Assembly (NCBI GenBank): GCA_001724275.1
Contig: MEDZ01000034.1
Span: 1-56,582 of the forward strand
Source of the DNA: Gemmatimonadetes bacterium SCN 70-22
GTDB taxonomy: Bacteria > Gemmatimonadota > Gemmatimonadetes > Gemmatimonadales > Gemmatimonadaceae
DNA length: 56,582 bases
Direction of reading: 5' to 3'
Part shown: positions 23,805 to 32,914 of the stretch, piece after piece
How positions within the stretch are numbered: the first letter of the stretch is position 1
Layout: each line of letters opens with the position of its first letter
Made by a program: the position numbers and the translations under genes
Notes under the pieces: model-generated
Told to the model about the DNA's origin: nothing
Database searches by the model: none
What the model saw: the letters and a program-made list of their open reading frames with translations, nothing else

Positions 23805-24737
23805 ATGCCAAACGCCCCGTTCACCGTCGGTCTCGTGCAGGAGACTGCCGGCTCGCGCGACGTCGAGGAGAATGTCGCTCGCGCCATTGCCGGCGTCCGC
23901 AGCGCCCATGCGCGCGGCGCCCAGGTCATCTGCCTGCAGGAGCTGTTCAACGCCCCGTACTTCTGCAAGTCGCTCGACATCGACTGGTTCGACCTGGCGG
24001 AGCCGATTCCCGGCCCCACCACCGAGCGCATGAGGGCGCTGGCGCGCGAGCTCGAGGTCGTCCTCGTCGTCCCGATCTACGAGCGGCAGGCGGCGGGGCT
24101 GTACCGCAACTCGGCGGCCGTCATCGACGCCGACGGGACGTTGCTCGGGGTGTATCGCAAGATGCACATCCCGCACGACCCGCTGTTCGAGGAGAAGTAC
24201 TACTTCACCCCCGGCGACGCCGCCGACACCGCACCGCGCATCCCGGCGCGCTCGCGCGACGCCGGCGGGTTCCGCGTGTGGAAGACGCGCTACGGGACCA
24301 TCGGCGTCCTGATCTGCTGGGACCAGTGGTACCCGGAGGGCGCGCGCATCACGTCGTTGTTAGGCGCCGACGTCCTGTTCTACCCGACCGCGATCGGCTG
24401 GCACCCGGCGGAAAAGGCGACCTTCGGCGGGGCGCAGGTCGACGCCTGGCGCACCATCCAGCGGTCGCACGCCATCGCCAACGGCGTCTTCGTCGCTGCC
24501 CCCAACCGCGTCGGCTTCGAGGCGCACCCGGGGACGGATGGCATCGAGTTCTTCGGGCAGTCGGTGGTCTACGACCCGTTCGGGCGCGTGCTCGCGGAAG
24601 CGGGGACCGATCCCGCTGTCCTCGTCGCGACGTGCGACCCGGCGCTCATCGAGGAGACCAGGCGCAACTGGCCGTTCCTGCGAGACCGGCGCGTGGATGC
24701 GTACGGGGGGATCCTCGCCCGGTACCTGGGGGAGTGA
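23805..24737 (+). CDS. aguB: N-carbamoylputrescine amidase
   Basis: A 310-aa nitrilase-superfamily enzyme with the catalytic triad E46 (CLQELFNAPYF), K119 (GVYRKMHIPHDP) and C171 (VLICWDQWYPEGAR). These segments, including FEEKYYFTPGD and GWHPAEKATFGGAQVDAW, are specific to the N-carbamoylputrescine amidase branch. It hydrolyses N-carbamoylputrescine to putrescine, CO2 and ammonia. The next gene is agmatine deiminase, which makes its substrate, so function is well supported. The transcript looks leaderless. Confidence 0.95.
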   Translation: MPNAPFTVGLVQETAGSRDVEENVARAIAGVRSAHARGAQVICLQELFNAPYFCKSLDIDWFDLAEPIPGPTTERMRALARELEVVLVVPIYERQAAGLYRNSAAVIDADGTLLGVYRKMHIPHDPLFEEKYYFTPGDAADTAPRIPARSRDAGGFRVWKTRYGTIGVLICWDQWYPEGARITSLLGADVLFYPTAIGWHPAEKATFGGAQVDAWRTIQRSHAIANGVFVAAPNRVGFEAHPGTDGIEFFGQSVVYDPFGRVLAEAGTDPAVLVATCDPALIEETRRNWPFLRDRRVDAYGGILARYLGE

Positions 24738-24871
24738 GGGGGAGGGACGCAGGGCGGGCGCCTCGAGCGCGCCGCCGGCGGCGACGCGAATACGCTCGCC
24801 GGCCGCGCTCCACGGCAGTCTCTCCCTGACCTCGCTCGTTGCACCCACGCGCCAACTTCCGCCCCAACGCC

Positions 24872-25942
24872 ATGACGACGCCCGCATCCCCTCTTTCGTC
24901 TCCCGTCTCCTATCGCATGCCCGCCGAGTGGGAGCCTCATGCGGCGACATGGATCGCGTGGCCGCACCACGAACCGGACTGGCCGGGGAAGCTGGGGCCG
25001 ATCCCGTGGGTGTACGCCGAGATCGTGCGCGCCCTGCACCCGTACGAGCGGGTGGAGATCCTGTGCCACGACGAGGACGTGCGCGATGATGCGCGCGCCA
25101 AGCTCGCGGCCCACGGCTGCGACCCGGCGGGATACCGGCTCCACATCGTGCCTAACGATCGGGTCTGGCTCCGCGACTCTGCGCCCACCGGCGTGCACGA
25201 CGAGGCCGGACGCGTGGTCCTGGCCGACTGGGCGTTCAATGCGTGGGCCAAGTACGACAACTACGCGCACGACGCACAGGTGGGGCGGGCGGTGGAGGCG
25301 ATCACGGGGCTCCCCCGCATCGAGCCGCAGCGCCCCGACGGTGCCGGACGCGTGGTGCTGGAGGGCGGGGCGATCGAGACCAACGGGACGGGGCTCTTCC
25401 TGGTGACCGAGGAGTGCCTCCTCTCCCCGATCCAGGAGCGGAATCCGGGGCTGACCCGGGAGGGATACGAAACGGTCTTCCGCGATATGCTGGGCGTGCG
25501 CGAGACGATCTGGCTGGGAGAAGGGTGCGTCGGCGACGACACCCATGGCCACATCGACGACATCGCCCGGTTCATCGAAGCCGACACGGTCGTCCTCGCC
25601 TACGAGACCGACCCCGCCGACGAGAACCACCTGCGCTCGGCGGACAACCTGCGCCGCCTGTCGCTGGCGGCCCAGGGCGGGCTGCGGGTCATTACCCTCC
25701 CCTTCCCCCGCCCGGTGATCATGGACGGACAGCGCCTCCCCGCCAGCTACGCGAACTTCTACGTCGCGAACGGGGTGGTCCTCGTCCCGACCTTCAACGA
25801 CCCGAACGACCGCGTGGCGCTGAACACCCTGGCCGAGTGCTTCCCGGATCGCGCGGTGGTCGGGATCCACTCGGTGGACCTGGTGTGGGGGCTGGGGACG
25901 CTGCACTGCCTGACCCAGCAGGAGCCGGCCCCCGCGGCCTGA
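24872..25942 (+). CDS. aguA: Agmatine deiminase
   Basis: A 356-aa peptidyl-arginine-deiminase-like enzyme. Typical segments are MPAEWEPHAATWIAWPHHEPDWPG, NDRVWLRDSAPTGVHD, AFNAWAKYDNYAHDAQVG, EGGAIETNGTG, GDDTHGHIDDIARF and the C-terminal GLGTLHCLTQQ with nucleophile C346. It converts agmatine to N-carbamoylputrescine and ammonia. With aguB it forms the agmatine-to-putrescine route; an arginine decarboxylase is not in the window. ATG 24872 is preferred over an in-frame TTG at 24839, which lacks any ribosome site. Confidence 0.96.
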   Translation: MTTPASPLSSPVSYRMPAEWEPHAATWIAWPHHEPDWPGKLGPIPWVYAEIVRALHPYERVEILCHDEDVRDDARAKLAAHGCDPAGYRLHIVPNDRVWLRDSAPTGVHDEAGRVVLADWAFNAWAKYDNYAHDAQVGRAVEAITGLPRIEPQRPDGAGRVVLEGGAIETNGTGLFLVTEECLLSPIQERNPGLTREGYETVFRDMLGVRETIWLGEGCVGDDTHGHIDDIARFIEADTVVLAYETDPADENHLRSADNLRRLSLAAQGGLRVITLPFPRPVIMDGQRLPASYANFYVANGVVLVPTFNDPNDRVALNTLAECFPDRAVVGIHSVDLVWGLGTLHCLTQQEPAPAA

Positions 25943-26070
25943 GAAGCGGAACCACCACGCAGGGGCCCGAGGGGGTGGGGCCCCCCCTGATGGGCGAGGG
26001 TGAGGGAGCGCGGAGTGGGGAGTGGGGGGGGACGGACGTGGCGCGTTGCCAGCCTCGGCCGTCCGGCGTC

Positions 26071-26076
26071 TAGTTG
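26071..26076 (+). promoter_or_regulatory. TAGTTG -10-like element
   Basis: TAGTTG lies 20 nt before ATG 26097 of the binding-protein gene. It matches the TANNTT pattern except at the last base. Confidence 0.25.
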
Positions 26077-26096
26077 AGGTGACCCACCCCTCTCAC

Positions 26097-27209
26097 ATGC
26101 CCAGCACCTCGTCCCGTCTCCGCCACGCGGCGGGCGCCGTCGTCCTCCTGGCGCTCGCCGCCTGCTCCTCCTCCGAGACAGGAGTCCTCATTGCAGCCGC
26201 CGGCAACTGGGACGCCGGGTACGGCGAGATGAACAAGCGCGGGATCGAGCTCGCGGTCGAGCAGGTCAATCGCGATGGCGGCGTGCGTGGACGACCGCTC
26301 CGCGTCATCGAGCGCAACGACAAGGGCGAGGGGACGAGGGCGGTCAGCATCGCCGCCGAGTTCGTGGCCAATCCCGAGATCGTGGCCGTGGTGGGACACG
26401 TCAACTCGGGGACGATGATCGCTGCGGCCCCGGTGTACAACCAGGGGCTTCCCGCCGTCTCCACGACGGCGTCGACCCCCGACCTCACCGGGATCTCGCC
26501 ATGGGTCTTCCGCGTGATCTCCTCCGACTCGGTGAACGGGCTCGACCTGGCGCGGTTCGCCCGCTCCAGGGGATTCGAGCGGGCGGCGGTGCTGTACGAG
26601 AACAACTCGTACGGCCGCGGTCTCGCCCAGTCGTTCGAGCGCAACTTCGGCGGGACGATCATCGCCAGCGATCCCATCCCCTCCGAACGTGACGGCAATT
26701 ACGAGCCGTTCATCACGTGGCTCTCCCGTCGCAAGCCCGACGTCGTCTTCGTCGCCGGCACCGAGATCAGCGGCCTTGCCATCCTGCGGGAGTCGCGCCG
26801 GCAGCGCTTCGCTCCCGCCTTCATGGGTAGCGACGGGTGGACCGGAGTCGTGGTCGACACGGCGCTCGCCGAGGGGGCATACGTGGGCGCGCCATTCTCG
26901 GCGCAGGACCCGCGCGCCGACGCGCAACGGTTCACCGCCGCCTTCCGGGAGAAATACGGCATCGACCCCGACGGCAATGCGGCGCTGGCCTACGATGCGA
27001 CGATGCTCGTGGCCAAGGCGATCGCCGAAGGAGGGGCGACGCGCGCCGCCGTGCGCGACTGGCTGGCGGGGCGCACGACGGAGAAGCCGGTGCCCGGAAT
27101 CACCGGCCCACTCGCCTTCGACCGGTCGGGTGACGTGGTGGGCAAGGGCTACGTCATGACGCGCGTGCGCGGAGGGGCGCTCGTGGTCGAGGGGGCTCGC
27201 CGCTCATGA
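26097..27209 (+). CDS. LivJ-type periplasmic binding lipoprotein
   Basis: A 370-aa lipoprotein (lipobox LAAC, C23) with the type I periplasmic-binding fold of branched-chain amino acid/urea/amide binding proteins: [63 protein letters not shown] and FMGSDGWTG. Ligand unknown. No permease or ATPase of a Liv transporter lies nearby; instead the stop overlaps the start of a chemoreceptor gene as ATGA. This suggests that the binding protein serves sensing, handing its ligand to the receptor, in addition to or instead of transport. Confidence 0.88.
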   Translation: MPSTSSRLRHAAGAVVLLALAACSSSETGVLIAAAGNWDAGYGEMNKRGIELAVEQVNRDGGVRGRPLRVIERNDKGEGTRAVSIAAEFVANPEIVAVVGHVNSGTMIAAAPVYNQGLPAVSTTASTPDLTGISPWVFRVISSDSVNGLDLARFARSRGFERAAVLYENNSYGRGLAQSFERNFGGTIIASDPIPSERDGNYEPFITWLSRRKPDVVFVAGTEISGLAILRESRRQRFAPAFMGSDGWTGVVVDTALAEGAYVGAPFSAQDPRADAQRFTAAFREKYGIDPDGNAALAYDATMLVAKAIAEGGATRAAVRDWLAGRTTEKPVPGITGPLAFDRSGDVVGKGYVMTRVRGGALVVEGARRS

Positions 27210-28921
27210 TCAACGGACTCCTGCGGTTCCAGAGCATTCGCCAGCGGCTGCTGGTGAGCTTCACGCTCCTGATCGCGCTCTTCTGCGCGGCCGGGGTGGT
27301 GGGGCGCGCGGCCATTTCCCGCATGTCGGGGCTGATCGGCGAAACGCTCGAGTCGGTGCAGGTGGACGCCCAGCTGTCGTCGCGGCTTTCCGGAGCGGTC
27401 ACGCAGGAGCTGGCGGCGGCGCAGCGCTACCTCGAGTCGCGCGACTCGCTGGCCCAGTCGGAGTTCAGGCACCAGGCCCGTGAGGCGCACGCGGCCCAGC
27501 GGGCGATGAACCTCCTTCCGGGCCAGTCGGCGCGAGAGGCGGCGCTCGTGGCGTCGATCGACGCCCGGCTCTCGGACATCGAGGTGCGATATGCGCGGGC
27601 CCATCGCCTGGCCGACCTGGGCCGGCGCGACGAGGCGGCGCGCGAGGGGAAGGTGGCGGACGAACACGTCGACGCACTCCTCGATGACGTGCGCCAGCTG
27701 GCGACGCTCAAGGCGAGCGCGGTGGACACCGCCTCGGCCAAGCTGCGGCGCGACGCCGAGCGTCGCGGGACGTGGGTGCTGATCGTGATGGGGGTGGCCG
27801 CATTCCTCGGACTCATCGTCGTCTTCAGCACGGTCAACTGGATCGCGCGCCCGCTCCGGCAGCTGGCCCAGCAGGCGCGCGCGCTCAGCAGCGGCGACTT
27901 CACGGCCCAGATGGACGGCGACCTCCCGGGCGAGTTCCGGGAGCTGGCCGACGCGATGAACAGCGCCTCCGTCTCGCTATCGCGTGTCGTTTCGGTCACG
28001 ACGAGCACGGCCGACGACGTGGCGCACTCGGCGCGCGACCTGGCCAACGTGTCCGAGCAGATCTCCGCATCGGCCAACCAGATGGCGGCGTCGATGACGG
28101 AGATCTCGACGGGAGCGGAGAGCCAGGTGCGGCAGCTGCGGGCCATCGACGATGCGCTGCGCGCCATCCGCACCAATGGGGAAGACATGGTGCACAGCGC
28201 GGCGGAGCTGACCGCGCTCGCGGCCGCCATCGAGGAATCGGCGCGGGCCAAGCGGGCCGAGATCGCCCGCTCGCTGGGGATCCTGACGACGGTGCGGGAA
28301 ACGGTGCGCGAGGCCGCGTCGGAGGTGGACGCGCTCAACGCGACGGCCGAGGACATCAACAAGCTGGTGGGAGCGGTGGGGCGCATCGCCGAGCAGACGG
28401 ATCTCCTCGCGCTCAATGCCGCGATCGAGGCGGCCCGCGCCGGCGAGGCCGGGCGGGGCTTCGGCGTGGTGGCCGACGAGGTGCGCAAGCTCGCGGAGCA
28501 GGCGCAAGGGGCGGCCGACGACGTGGTCCGCCTGACGCGCGTGGTGACGACGCGAGTGGCGTCGACGACGCGCGCCATGGAAGCCGGCGTCTCGCGGGTG
28601 GCGGAGATCGAGGGCGTCTCGCGCGACGTGGACGCGGCGCTCGACAGCATCACCGCGTCTGCGGGGCAGACGCGCGCGGCCGCCGGCGGGACGGCGTCGA
28701 AGGCGGAGCGCAACGCCCACATCGTCGCCTCGGCGGCACAAAGCGTGGAGTCGATCGCGCGCACGGCCGAGGGGTACGCCGCCGCGGCGCAGCAGGTGAG
28801 CGCCTCGACCCAGGAGCAGAGCGCGGCGTGCGAGCAGATGAGCTCGGCCTCGACGCAGCTGCTGCACGGGAGCGTGCAGCTGCGCGAACTGGTCGGGGCA
28901 CTCCGCTCCAACGCCGCCTGA
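27206..28921 (+). CDS. Methyl-accepting chemotaxis protein
   Basis: A 571-aa chemoreceptor: TM1 at about 15-37, a periplasmic four-helix-type sensor (about 38-187, helical and Ala-rich), TM2 at about 188-212, HAMP ([18 protein letters not shown], about 214-265), and a long cytoplasmic coiled coil with the conserved hairpin tip [20 protein letters not shown] near 392-411, then [17 protein letters not shown]. Methylation-type Glu/Gln pairs flank the tip. No C-terminal CheR/CheB tether pentapeptide is visible. It should signal to CheA/CheW elsewhere. It is coupled to the binding lipoprotein gene, implying indirect ligand sensing. Confidence 0.93.
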   Translation: MINGLLRFQSIRQRLLVSFTLLIALFCAAGVVGRAAISRMSGLIGETLESVQVDAQLSSRLSGAVTQELAAAQRYLESRDSLAQSEFRHQAREAHAAQRAMNLLPGQSAREAALVASIDARLSDIEVRYARAHRLADLGRRDEAAREGKVADEHVDALLDDVRQLATLKASAVDTASAKLRRDAERRGTWVLIVMGVAAFLGLIVVFSTVNWIARPLRQLAQQARALSSGDFTAQMDGDLPGEFRELADAMNSASVSLSRVVSVTTSTADDVAHSARDLANVSEQISASANQMAASMTEISTGAESQVRQLRAIDDALRAIRTNGEDMVHSAAELTALAAAIEESARAKRAEIARSLGILTTVRETVREAASEVDALNATAEDINKLVGAVGRIAEQTDLLALNAAIEAARAGEAGRGFGVVADEVRKLAEQAQGAADDVVRLTRVVTTRVASTTRAMEAGVSRVAEIEGVSRDVDAALDSITASAGQTRAAAGGTASKAERNAHIVASAAQSVESIARTAEGYAAAAQQVSASTQEQSAACEQMSSASTQLLHGSVQLRELVGALRSNAA

Positions 28922-28989
28922 GGGCGCCCGCGGTCATTTCCCGGGCCGGGCACGGCGGCGGGCGCGGCACCGGGCTGCCGCGCCGGGAA

Positions 28990-29004
28990 GGGGGCGTTGC
29001 CCCC
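28990..29004. terminator. Weak hairpin between convergent genes
   Basis: GGGGGC-GTT-GCCCCC, a 6-bp stem without a T-tract, between the chemoreceptor and the lipoprotein stops. Termination here is only a guess. Confidence 0.3.
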
Positions 29005-29021
29005 CGTCCCGCCCCGGCCGC

Positions 29022-29831
29022 CTAACGCCGCAGCTGCGAGGTGGCCCAGTTCTGCGGCTCGAACAACTCGACGGGGAGTCGCTCCCCCTCCTTCACGTTG
29101 GTGGACTCGCCGCGGAAATACAGGCGCCCGTCGCGATAGGCCCGCATGCTGAAGGCCACCGGGTAGCCGGCGACATTGCGGTAGTTGAGGTAGCGCGTCT
29201 CGTTGGTGGCCGGGCGGGCGCCGCGCGCATCGCGCACCATGACGCGACGGACGAGGAGCGAGTCGGTGTCGACCCAGAACTGTGACGACGTGCTGTCGCC
29301 CGACTCGGCCCCCACCACCCAGACCTCCTTCCCTTCCCACCGATCCTTGCGGGCGACCGAGAGGTCGAAGCCGAGCGAATCGAGCTGCATGATGGTCGTG
29401 TCGGGCATCTGGGTGTACACGTCACCGGTGAGGACGAGGAGGGGGTGCCACCCCGATTGGGTGTTCTGCAGCTTCCCGCCGGTGTACGCATAGAGATTGC
29501 CGTCGGCGTACAGCACCCCGCTCTTCGTGCTGAGGGGGAGGTAGTCGATGCGCTGCCGGCCGGGGAGGGTGAGGTACTGGTTCCACACCTGGCGCGTCTC
29601 GCGGCGATTCTGGGCGATGATGGCGACGTTCTGCTTGAACGTGAGCGTCATGTACCACTTGCCGATGTAGCGCGCGTTCATCTCCCGGATGACCGTGCGG
29701 CCGTCCGGCGCCGCGGGGACCGCGGCAGCGGTGGCGGGGGCGACGGTGGCCTTGCGCGCACACGCCGCCAGGGGGACCAGGGCTCCCAGGAAGGCGAGGC
29801 GCAGGGGGACGGGAGAGATGCGGAAGGACAT
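29022..29831 (-). CDS. Exported lipoprotein with LolA/LppX-like beta sheet
   Basis: A 269-aa lipoprotein (signal with lipobox LAAC, C24). The mature part has alternating strands: NARYIGKWYMTLTFKQNVAII, QRIDYLPLSTKSGVLYADGN, VARKDRWEGKEVWVVGAESG, FWVDTDSLLVRRVMVRDA and GYPVAFSMRAYRDGRLYFRGE. The pattern of sequential curved strands ending in a modified-lipid-cavity-like sheet resembles LolA/LolB or outer-membrane lipoprotein-sorting domains, but no signature proves it. ATG 29831 is used; GTG 29837 two codons upstream is equally possible. Its stop codon TAG is part of a GCCTAACG octamer. Confidence 0.7.
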   Translation of the reverse strand: MSFRISPVPLRLAFLGALVPLAACARKATVAPATAAAVPAAPDGRTVIREMNARYIGKWYMTLTFKQNVAIIAQNRRETRQVWNQYLTLPGRQRIDYLPLSTKSGVLYADGNLYAYTGGKLQNTQSGWHPLLVLTGDVYTQMPDTTIMQLDSLGFDLSVARKDRWEGKEVWVVGAESGDSTSSQFWVDTDSLLVRRVMVRDARGARPATNETRYLNYRNVAGYPVAFSMRAYRDGRLYFRGESTNVKEGERLPVELFEPQNWATSQLRR

Positions 29832-29880
29832 GCCCACGGTATCGGGCCCTCGTGGCGTGGAGACTGGGGTCGGGAGCGAC

Positions 29881-29886
29881 TAGCTT
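29881..29886 (+). promoter_or_regulatory. TAGCTT -10-like element of queC
   Basis: TAGCTT lies 26 nt before GTG 29913 and is likely to drive queC-queE-queD. Confidence 0.4.
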
Positions 29887-29912
29887 CGAGACGTTAACAC
29901 CAGCGTCACGCC

Positions 29913-30704
29913 GTGCCTAGACAAGCCAGCGCCCCACCCGCCGTCCTGCTCCTGAGCGGAGGGCTCGACTCCACGACACTCCTCGCGGTCGCCCAGCGCG
30001 ACGGCCATGCGGTGCACGCCCTGTCGTTCCGCTACGGCCAGCGCCACACGGCCGAAATCGCCGCCGCCGAACGGGTGGCGCGCCACTTCGGCGTGGCGCG
30101 ACACGTGATCGTCGATATCGACCTGCGAATCTTCGGCGGGTCGGCGCTGACGGCCGACATCGAGGTGCCGAAGGACCGGCCGCTGGACGACCCGTCGGCC
30201 GGGATTCCGGTGACGTACGTCCCGGCGCGCAACACCATCTTCCTGTCCTACGCCCTGGCGTGGGCCGAGGTGCTGGGGGCCGCCGACATCTTCATCGGGG
30301 TGAACGCGCTGGACTACAGCGGCTATCCGGATTGCCGGCCGGCGTACGTGGCCGCCTTCGAGCGCATGGCGAACCTGGCGACGCGCGCCGGGGTGGAGGG
30401 GACGCGACCCATCCGGGTGCGCACCCCGCTGATCGACCTCACCAAGCGGCAGATCATCGAGCTGGGGACGTCGTTAGGTGTGGACTACGGCCTCACGACG
30501 TCCTGCTACGACCCGGCCGCCGATGGCGCCGCCTGCGGCCACTGCGACGCCTGCCAGTTGCGCCGCCGCGGCTTCGCCGAGGCGGGGATTCCCGACCCCA
30601 CGCGCTACGCCGATTCGCCCGCCCCTGCCATCGCTCGCCCCGCGAACACCGCCGGTGCCAGCGCCCTCCCGTCTCCCGACTCCCGCCTCGCGTCTCGCCG
30701 CTAG
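29913..30704 (+). CDS. queC: 7-cyano-7-deazaguanine synthase
   Basis: A 263-aa QueC. The PP-loop ATP-binding motif SGGLDSTT is at 15-22; [29 protein letters not shown] and [11 protein letters not shown] are family hallmarks. A four-Cys zinc site lies in [16 protein letters not shown] and the following [10 protein letters not shown]. It makes preQ0 from 7-carboxy-7-deazaguanine, ATP and ammonia. GTG 29913 is the start. The C-terminus carries a Pro/Ser-rich extension not typical of the family. The stop is directly adjacent to the queE ATG. Confidence 0.96.
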   Translation: MPRQASAPPAVLLLSGGLDSTTLLAVAQRDGHAVHALSFRYGQRHTAEIAAAERVARHFGVARHVIVDIDLRIFGGSALTADIEVPKDRPLDDPSAGIPVTYVPARNTIFLSYALAWAEVLGAADIFIGVNALDYSGYPDCRPAYVAAFERMANLATRAGVEGTRPIRVRTPLIDLTKRQIIELGTSLGVDYGLTTSCYDPAADGAACGHCDACQLRRRGFAEAGIPDPTRYADSPAPAIARPANTAGASALPSPDSRLASRR

Positions 30705-31334
30705 ATGTACGCCGTCAAGGAGATCTTCTACACCCTGCAGGGCGAGGGGGTGCACGCCGGACGGGCCGCGGTCTTCTGCCGCTTCGCCGGGTGCAACCTG
30801 TGGACGGGGCGCGAGCAGGACCGCGCGTCGGCGACGTGCACGTTCTGTGACACCGACTTCGTGGGGGTGGGCCCCGAGGGGGGGCGCTTCGCCACGGCGG
30901 CGGAGCTGGCCGAGGCGGTGCGCCAGCGGTGGCCGTCAGGCGCGGGCGGGCGCCCCTACGTGGTGTGCACGGGGGGCGAGCCGTTGTTGCAGCTGGACGC
31001 CGCGGCGGTCGAGGCGCTGCACGCCGCCGGCTTCGAGGTGGCGGTGGAAACCAACGGCACGCAGCCGGCACCGCCCGGGATCGACTGGACCTGCGTGAGT
31101 CCCAAGGCCGGCGCGCCGCTGGTGCTGACGTCGGGCGACGAGCTGAAGCTCGTCTACCCGCAGCCCGACGCCCCACCCGAGCGTTTCGCGTGGCTCGATT
31201 TCCGCCATTTCTCCCTGCAGCCCATGGACGGTCCGCTGGTGGGCGAGCACACCGCCGCCGCCCTGGCCTACTGCCTCGCCCACCCCCAGTGGCGCCTCAG
31301 CGTGCAGACCCACAAGCAGCTGGGGATCCGCTAG
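30705..31334 (+). CDS. queE: 7-carboxy-7-deazaguanine synthase (radical SAM)
   Basis: A 209-aa Que[21 protein letters not shown], then an atypical radical-SAM cluster motif C-x14-C-x2-C (AGCNLW to CTFCDTDF), as known for this family, followed by [31 protein letters not shown] and ELKLVYP. It converts 6-carboxytetrahydropterin to 7-carboxy-7-deazaguanine. Its ATG follows the queC stop with no gap, so the two are co-translated. Confidence 0.96.
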   Translation: MYAVKEIFYTLQGEGVHAGRAAVFCRFAGCNLWTGREQDRASATCTFCDTDFVGVGPEGGRFATAAELAEAVRQRWPSGAGGRPYVVCTGGEPLLQLDAAAVEALHAAGFEVAVETNGTQPAPPGIDWTCVSPKAGAPLVLTSGDELKLVYPQPDAPPERFAWLDFRHFSLQPMDGPLVGEHTAAALAYCLAHPQWRLSVQTHKQLGIR

Positions 31335-31338
31335 TCTC

Positions 31339-31394
31339 GTCTTCCCGTCTTCTCGTCTTCTCGTCTTCTCGTCTTCTCGTCTTCTCGTCTTCTG
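31339..31394. repeat. 8-bp tandem repeat, 7 units, then C7 tract
   Basis: Unit gtcttctc: five perfect copies flanked by one variant on each side, filling the queE-queD gap, then a run of seven C (31395-31401) just before the queD ATG. The tract is pure pyrimidine/G on the mRNA strand, and no Shine-Dalgarno is present. Confidence 0.92.
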
Positions 31395-31402
31395 CCCCCC
31401 CG

Positions 31403-31780
31403 ATGTTGATCTTCAAGGAATTCAGCTTCGAGTCGGCCCACCGGCTCCCCAACGTCCCGGAGGGGCACAAGTGCGCGCGGTTGCATGGGCACTCGTTCCA
31501 CGTTCGCGTGTGCGTGGGCGGGGCGGTCGGGGAGAGGTCGGGATGGGTCATGGATTTCGCCGACATCAAGGCGGCGGTGAAGCCGGTCCACGACCGGCTC
31601 GACCACCGCTACCTGAACGAGATCCCGGGGCTGGAGAATCCGACCAGCGAGGTGCTGGCGCGATGGATCTGGCGAGCGCTCGCCCCGGCGCTCACGGGGC
31701 TGGCGGAGGTCCAGGTGCGCGAGACGTGCACGTCGGGGTGCATCTACCGCGGTGAGGACGAAGGGGTGCCCACGGCTTGA
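31403..31780 (+). CDS. queD: 6-carboxy-5,6,7,8-tetrahydropterin synthase
   Basis: A 125-aa QueD/PTPS-fold enzyme. Zinc ligands are H13 (FESAHRL), H28 and H30 (RLHGHSF); the catalytic Cys is C24 ([10 protein letters not shown]). VMDFADIK and LDHRYLNE complete the active site. It converts dihydroneopterin triphosphate to 6-carboxytetrahydropterin, the substrate of QueE. The gene completes the route to preQ0 except GTP cyclohydrolase I; QueF and later queuosine enzymes are not in the window. Confidence 0.95.
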   Translation: MLIFKEFSFESAHRLPNVPEGHKCARLHGHSFHVRVCVGGAVGERSGWVMDFADIKAAVKPVHDRLDHRYLNEIPGLENPTSEVLARWIWRALAPALTGLAEVQVRETCTSGCIYRGEDEGVPTA

Positions 31781-31845
31781 CCGAGCGGACAAGGGGAACA
31801 TTCTTCCCGTGACGCGCCGCCTCTTTCGCCGTCGTGCACATGCGA

Positions 31846-31851
31846 TAGCTT
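31846..31851 (+). promoter_or_regulatory. TAGCTT -10-like element
   Basis: TAGCTT lies 41 nt before ATG 31893, supporting that start over in-frame codons further upstream. Confidence 0.4.
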
Positions 31852-31892
31852 GTGGCGTTGCCCTCGTCCCCGCACTCCCCCGCACTTCCGGA

Positions 31893-32522
31893 ATGCCCCG
31901 ATCCTTCTGCCTGACGGCCGTGATCCTCGTGATGTCGCTCGTGCTGACGCACGAGGCATCGGCGCAGGGGAGCAGCCGACGGGCACCCCGGAAGAAGCCG
32001 TTTGCGGCGTTCAACGAGTCCGCCCAGCGGCTCAAGGATTCTCTCGCCACCCGCCTGGCCGCTGTCCCCGCCCCCCCGTTGCTGGCGGTCTCGTCGCCGG
32101 TGGACGAATCGATCCTGCGTGACTCCGTGCTGGCGGTGGCCCGGTCGCAGATCGGGACACGCTATCGTCTTGGCGCGGAGGCACCGGGCAAGGCCTTCGA
32201 CTGCAGCGGGTTGATTCGCTACGTGCTTGGCGCCCTCCGGCTCGAGGTGCCTCGCACCGCCCACGAGCAGTCGAAGCTGGGACGCGAGGTGGCGCGCGAC
32301 ACGGCGCAGCTGCGCCCCGGCGACCTCCTGACCTTCGGGACGAAGCGTCGAATCACGCACATCGGGATCTACGCCGGGAACGGGCAGGTGATCCACGCCA
32401 GCACGTCCAGGCGACGGGTCATCGAGACGTCCCTGTCATCGTTGGGGCCGTCGCTGCTGCGGAACTGGCGCAGCGCGCGGCGACTGATCGATGTGGTGGA
32501 TGAGGTGCCGGAGGTCCAGTAG
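31893..32522 (+). CDS. NlpC/P60 cell-wall hydrolase
   Basis: A 209-aa exported protein with a signal peptide (VILVMSLVLTHEASAQ, cleavage ASA-Q) and a C-terminal NlpC/P60 domain from about residue 80. The papain-like triad is C104 (AFDCSGLIRYV), H156 (ITHIGIYAGNG) and the polar third residue H168 (VIHAS). It should cut D-Glu-meso-diaminopimelate or related bonds in peptidoglycan peptides. There is no LysM or SH3 binding domain. The gene is followed by an intrinsic terminator. Confidence 0.92.
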   Translation: MPRSFCLTAVILVMSLVLTHEASAQGSSRRAPRKKPFAAFNESAQRLKDSLATRLAAVPAPPLLAVSSPVDESILRDSVLAVARSQIGTRYRLGAEAPGKAFDCSGLIRYVLGALRLEVPRTAHEQSKLGREVARDTAQLRPGDLLTFGTKRRITHIGIYAGNGQVIHASTSRRRVIETSLSSLGPSLLRNWRSARRLIDVVDEVPEVQ

Positions 32523-32561
32523 GGCGAGACGAGGGGCGGTAAGGCGAGGTGCAGGAAGGGC

Positions 32562-32584
32562 GGGCCCGAACCGGGCCCTTTCTT
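32562..32584 (+). terminator. Intrinsic terminator
   Basis: Stem GGGCCCG/CGGGCCC with a 3-nt loop, then TTTCTT. It ends the NlpC/P60 unit. Confidence 0.75.
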
Positions 32585-32914
32585 ATGGGCGTCTACTTTG
32601 TCCCGCAAAGTATGCGGCCAGGCGATGCCGCCCGAGCGGCCGACCCGTGAATGGTCCGGAGCGTCTGGCCGGCGCCGGGCGTTGGCGCGTCGGCGCCCTG
32701 ATGCGATGGCGCCCAGTGTCCGTTTCCGGACGGTGCGTCCCACAACCGGACGGATTCCTCCCCCACCGACACTTCTTCGAGCCCCGGAACGTATTGTCAG
32801 GCAACGACTTCGCCGAAGGCACGCCTGGGCACGAGAATTTCCTAGGAAAGGCGACGAAACGCGACGACACCAAGCGGTTGTCCTATCCGCTGAACCTTCA
32901 GATCGATACCGCTC
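32585..32914. promoter_or_regulatory. Complex upstream region of the efflux operon
   Basis: About 330 bp without a credible gene before GTG 32915. It holds an inverted repeat TACTTTG-5-CAAAGTA (32594-32612), the palindrome GTCCG-4-CGGAC (32718-32731), two direct CCGGACGG repeats 20 bp apart (32726, 32746), and GGCAC-5-TTTCC (32828-32842), a partial match to the sigma-54 GGCAC-5-TTGCW promoter, overlapping the palindrome TTTCCTAGGAAA (32838-32849). An NtrC-type activator is encoded downstream, so an activator-plus-sigma-54 layout is possible; it is inference. Confidence 0.4.
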
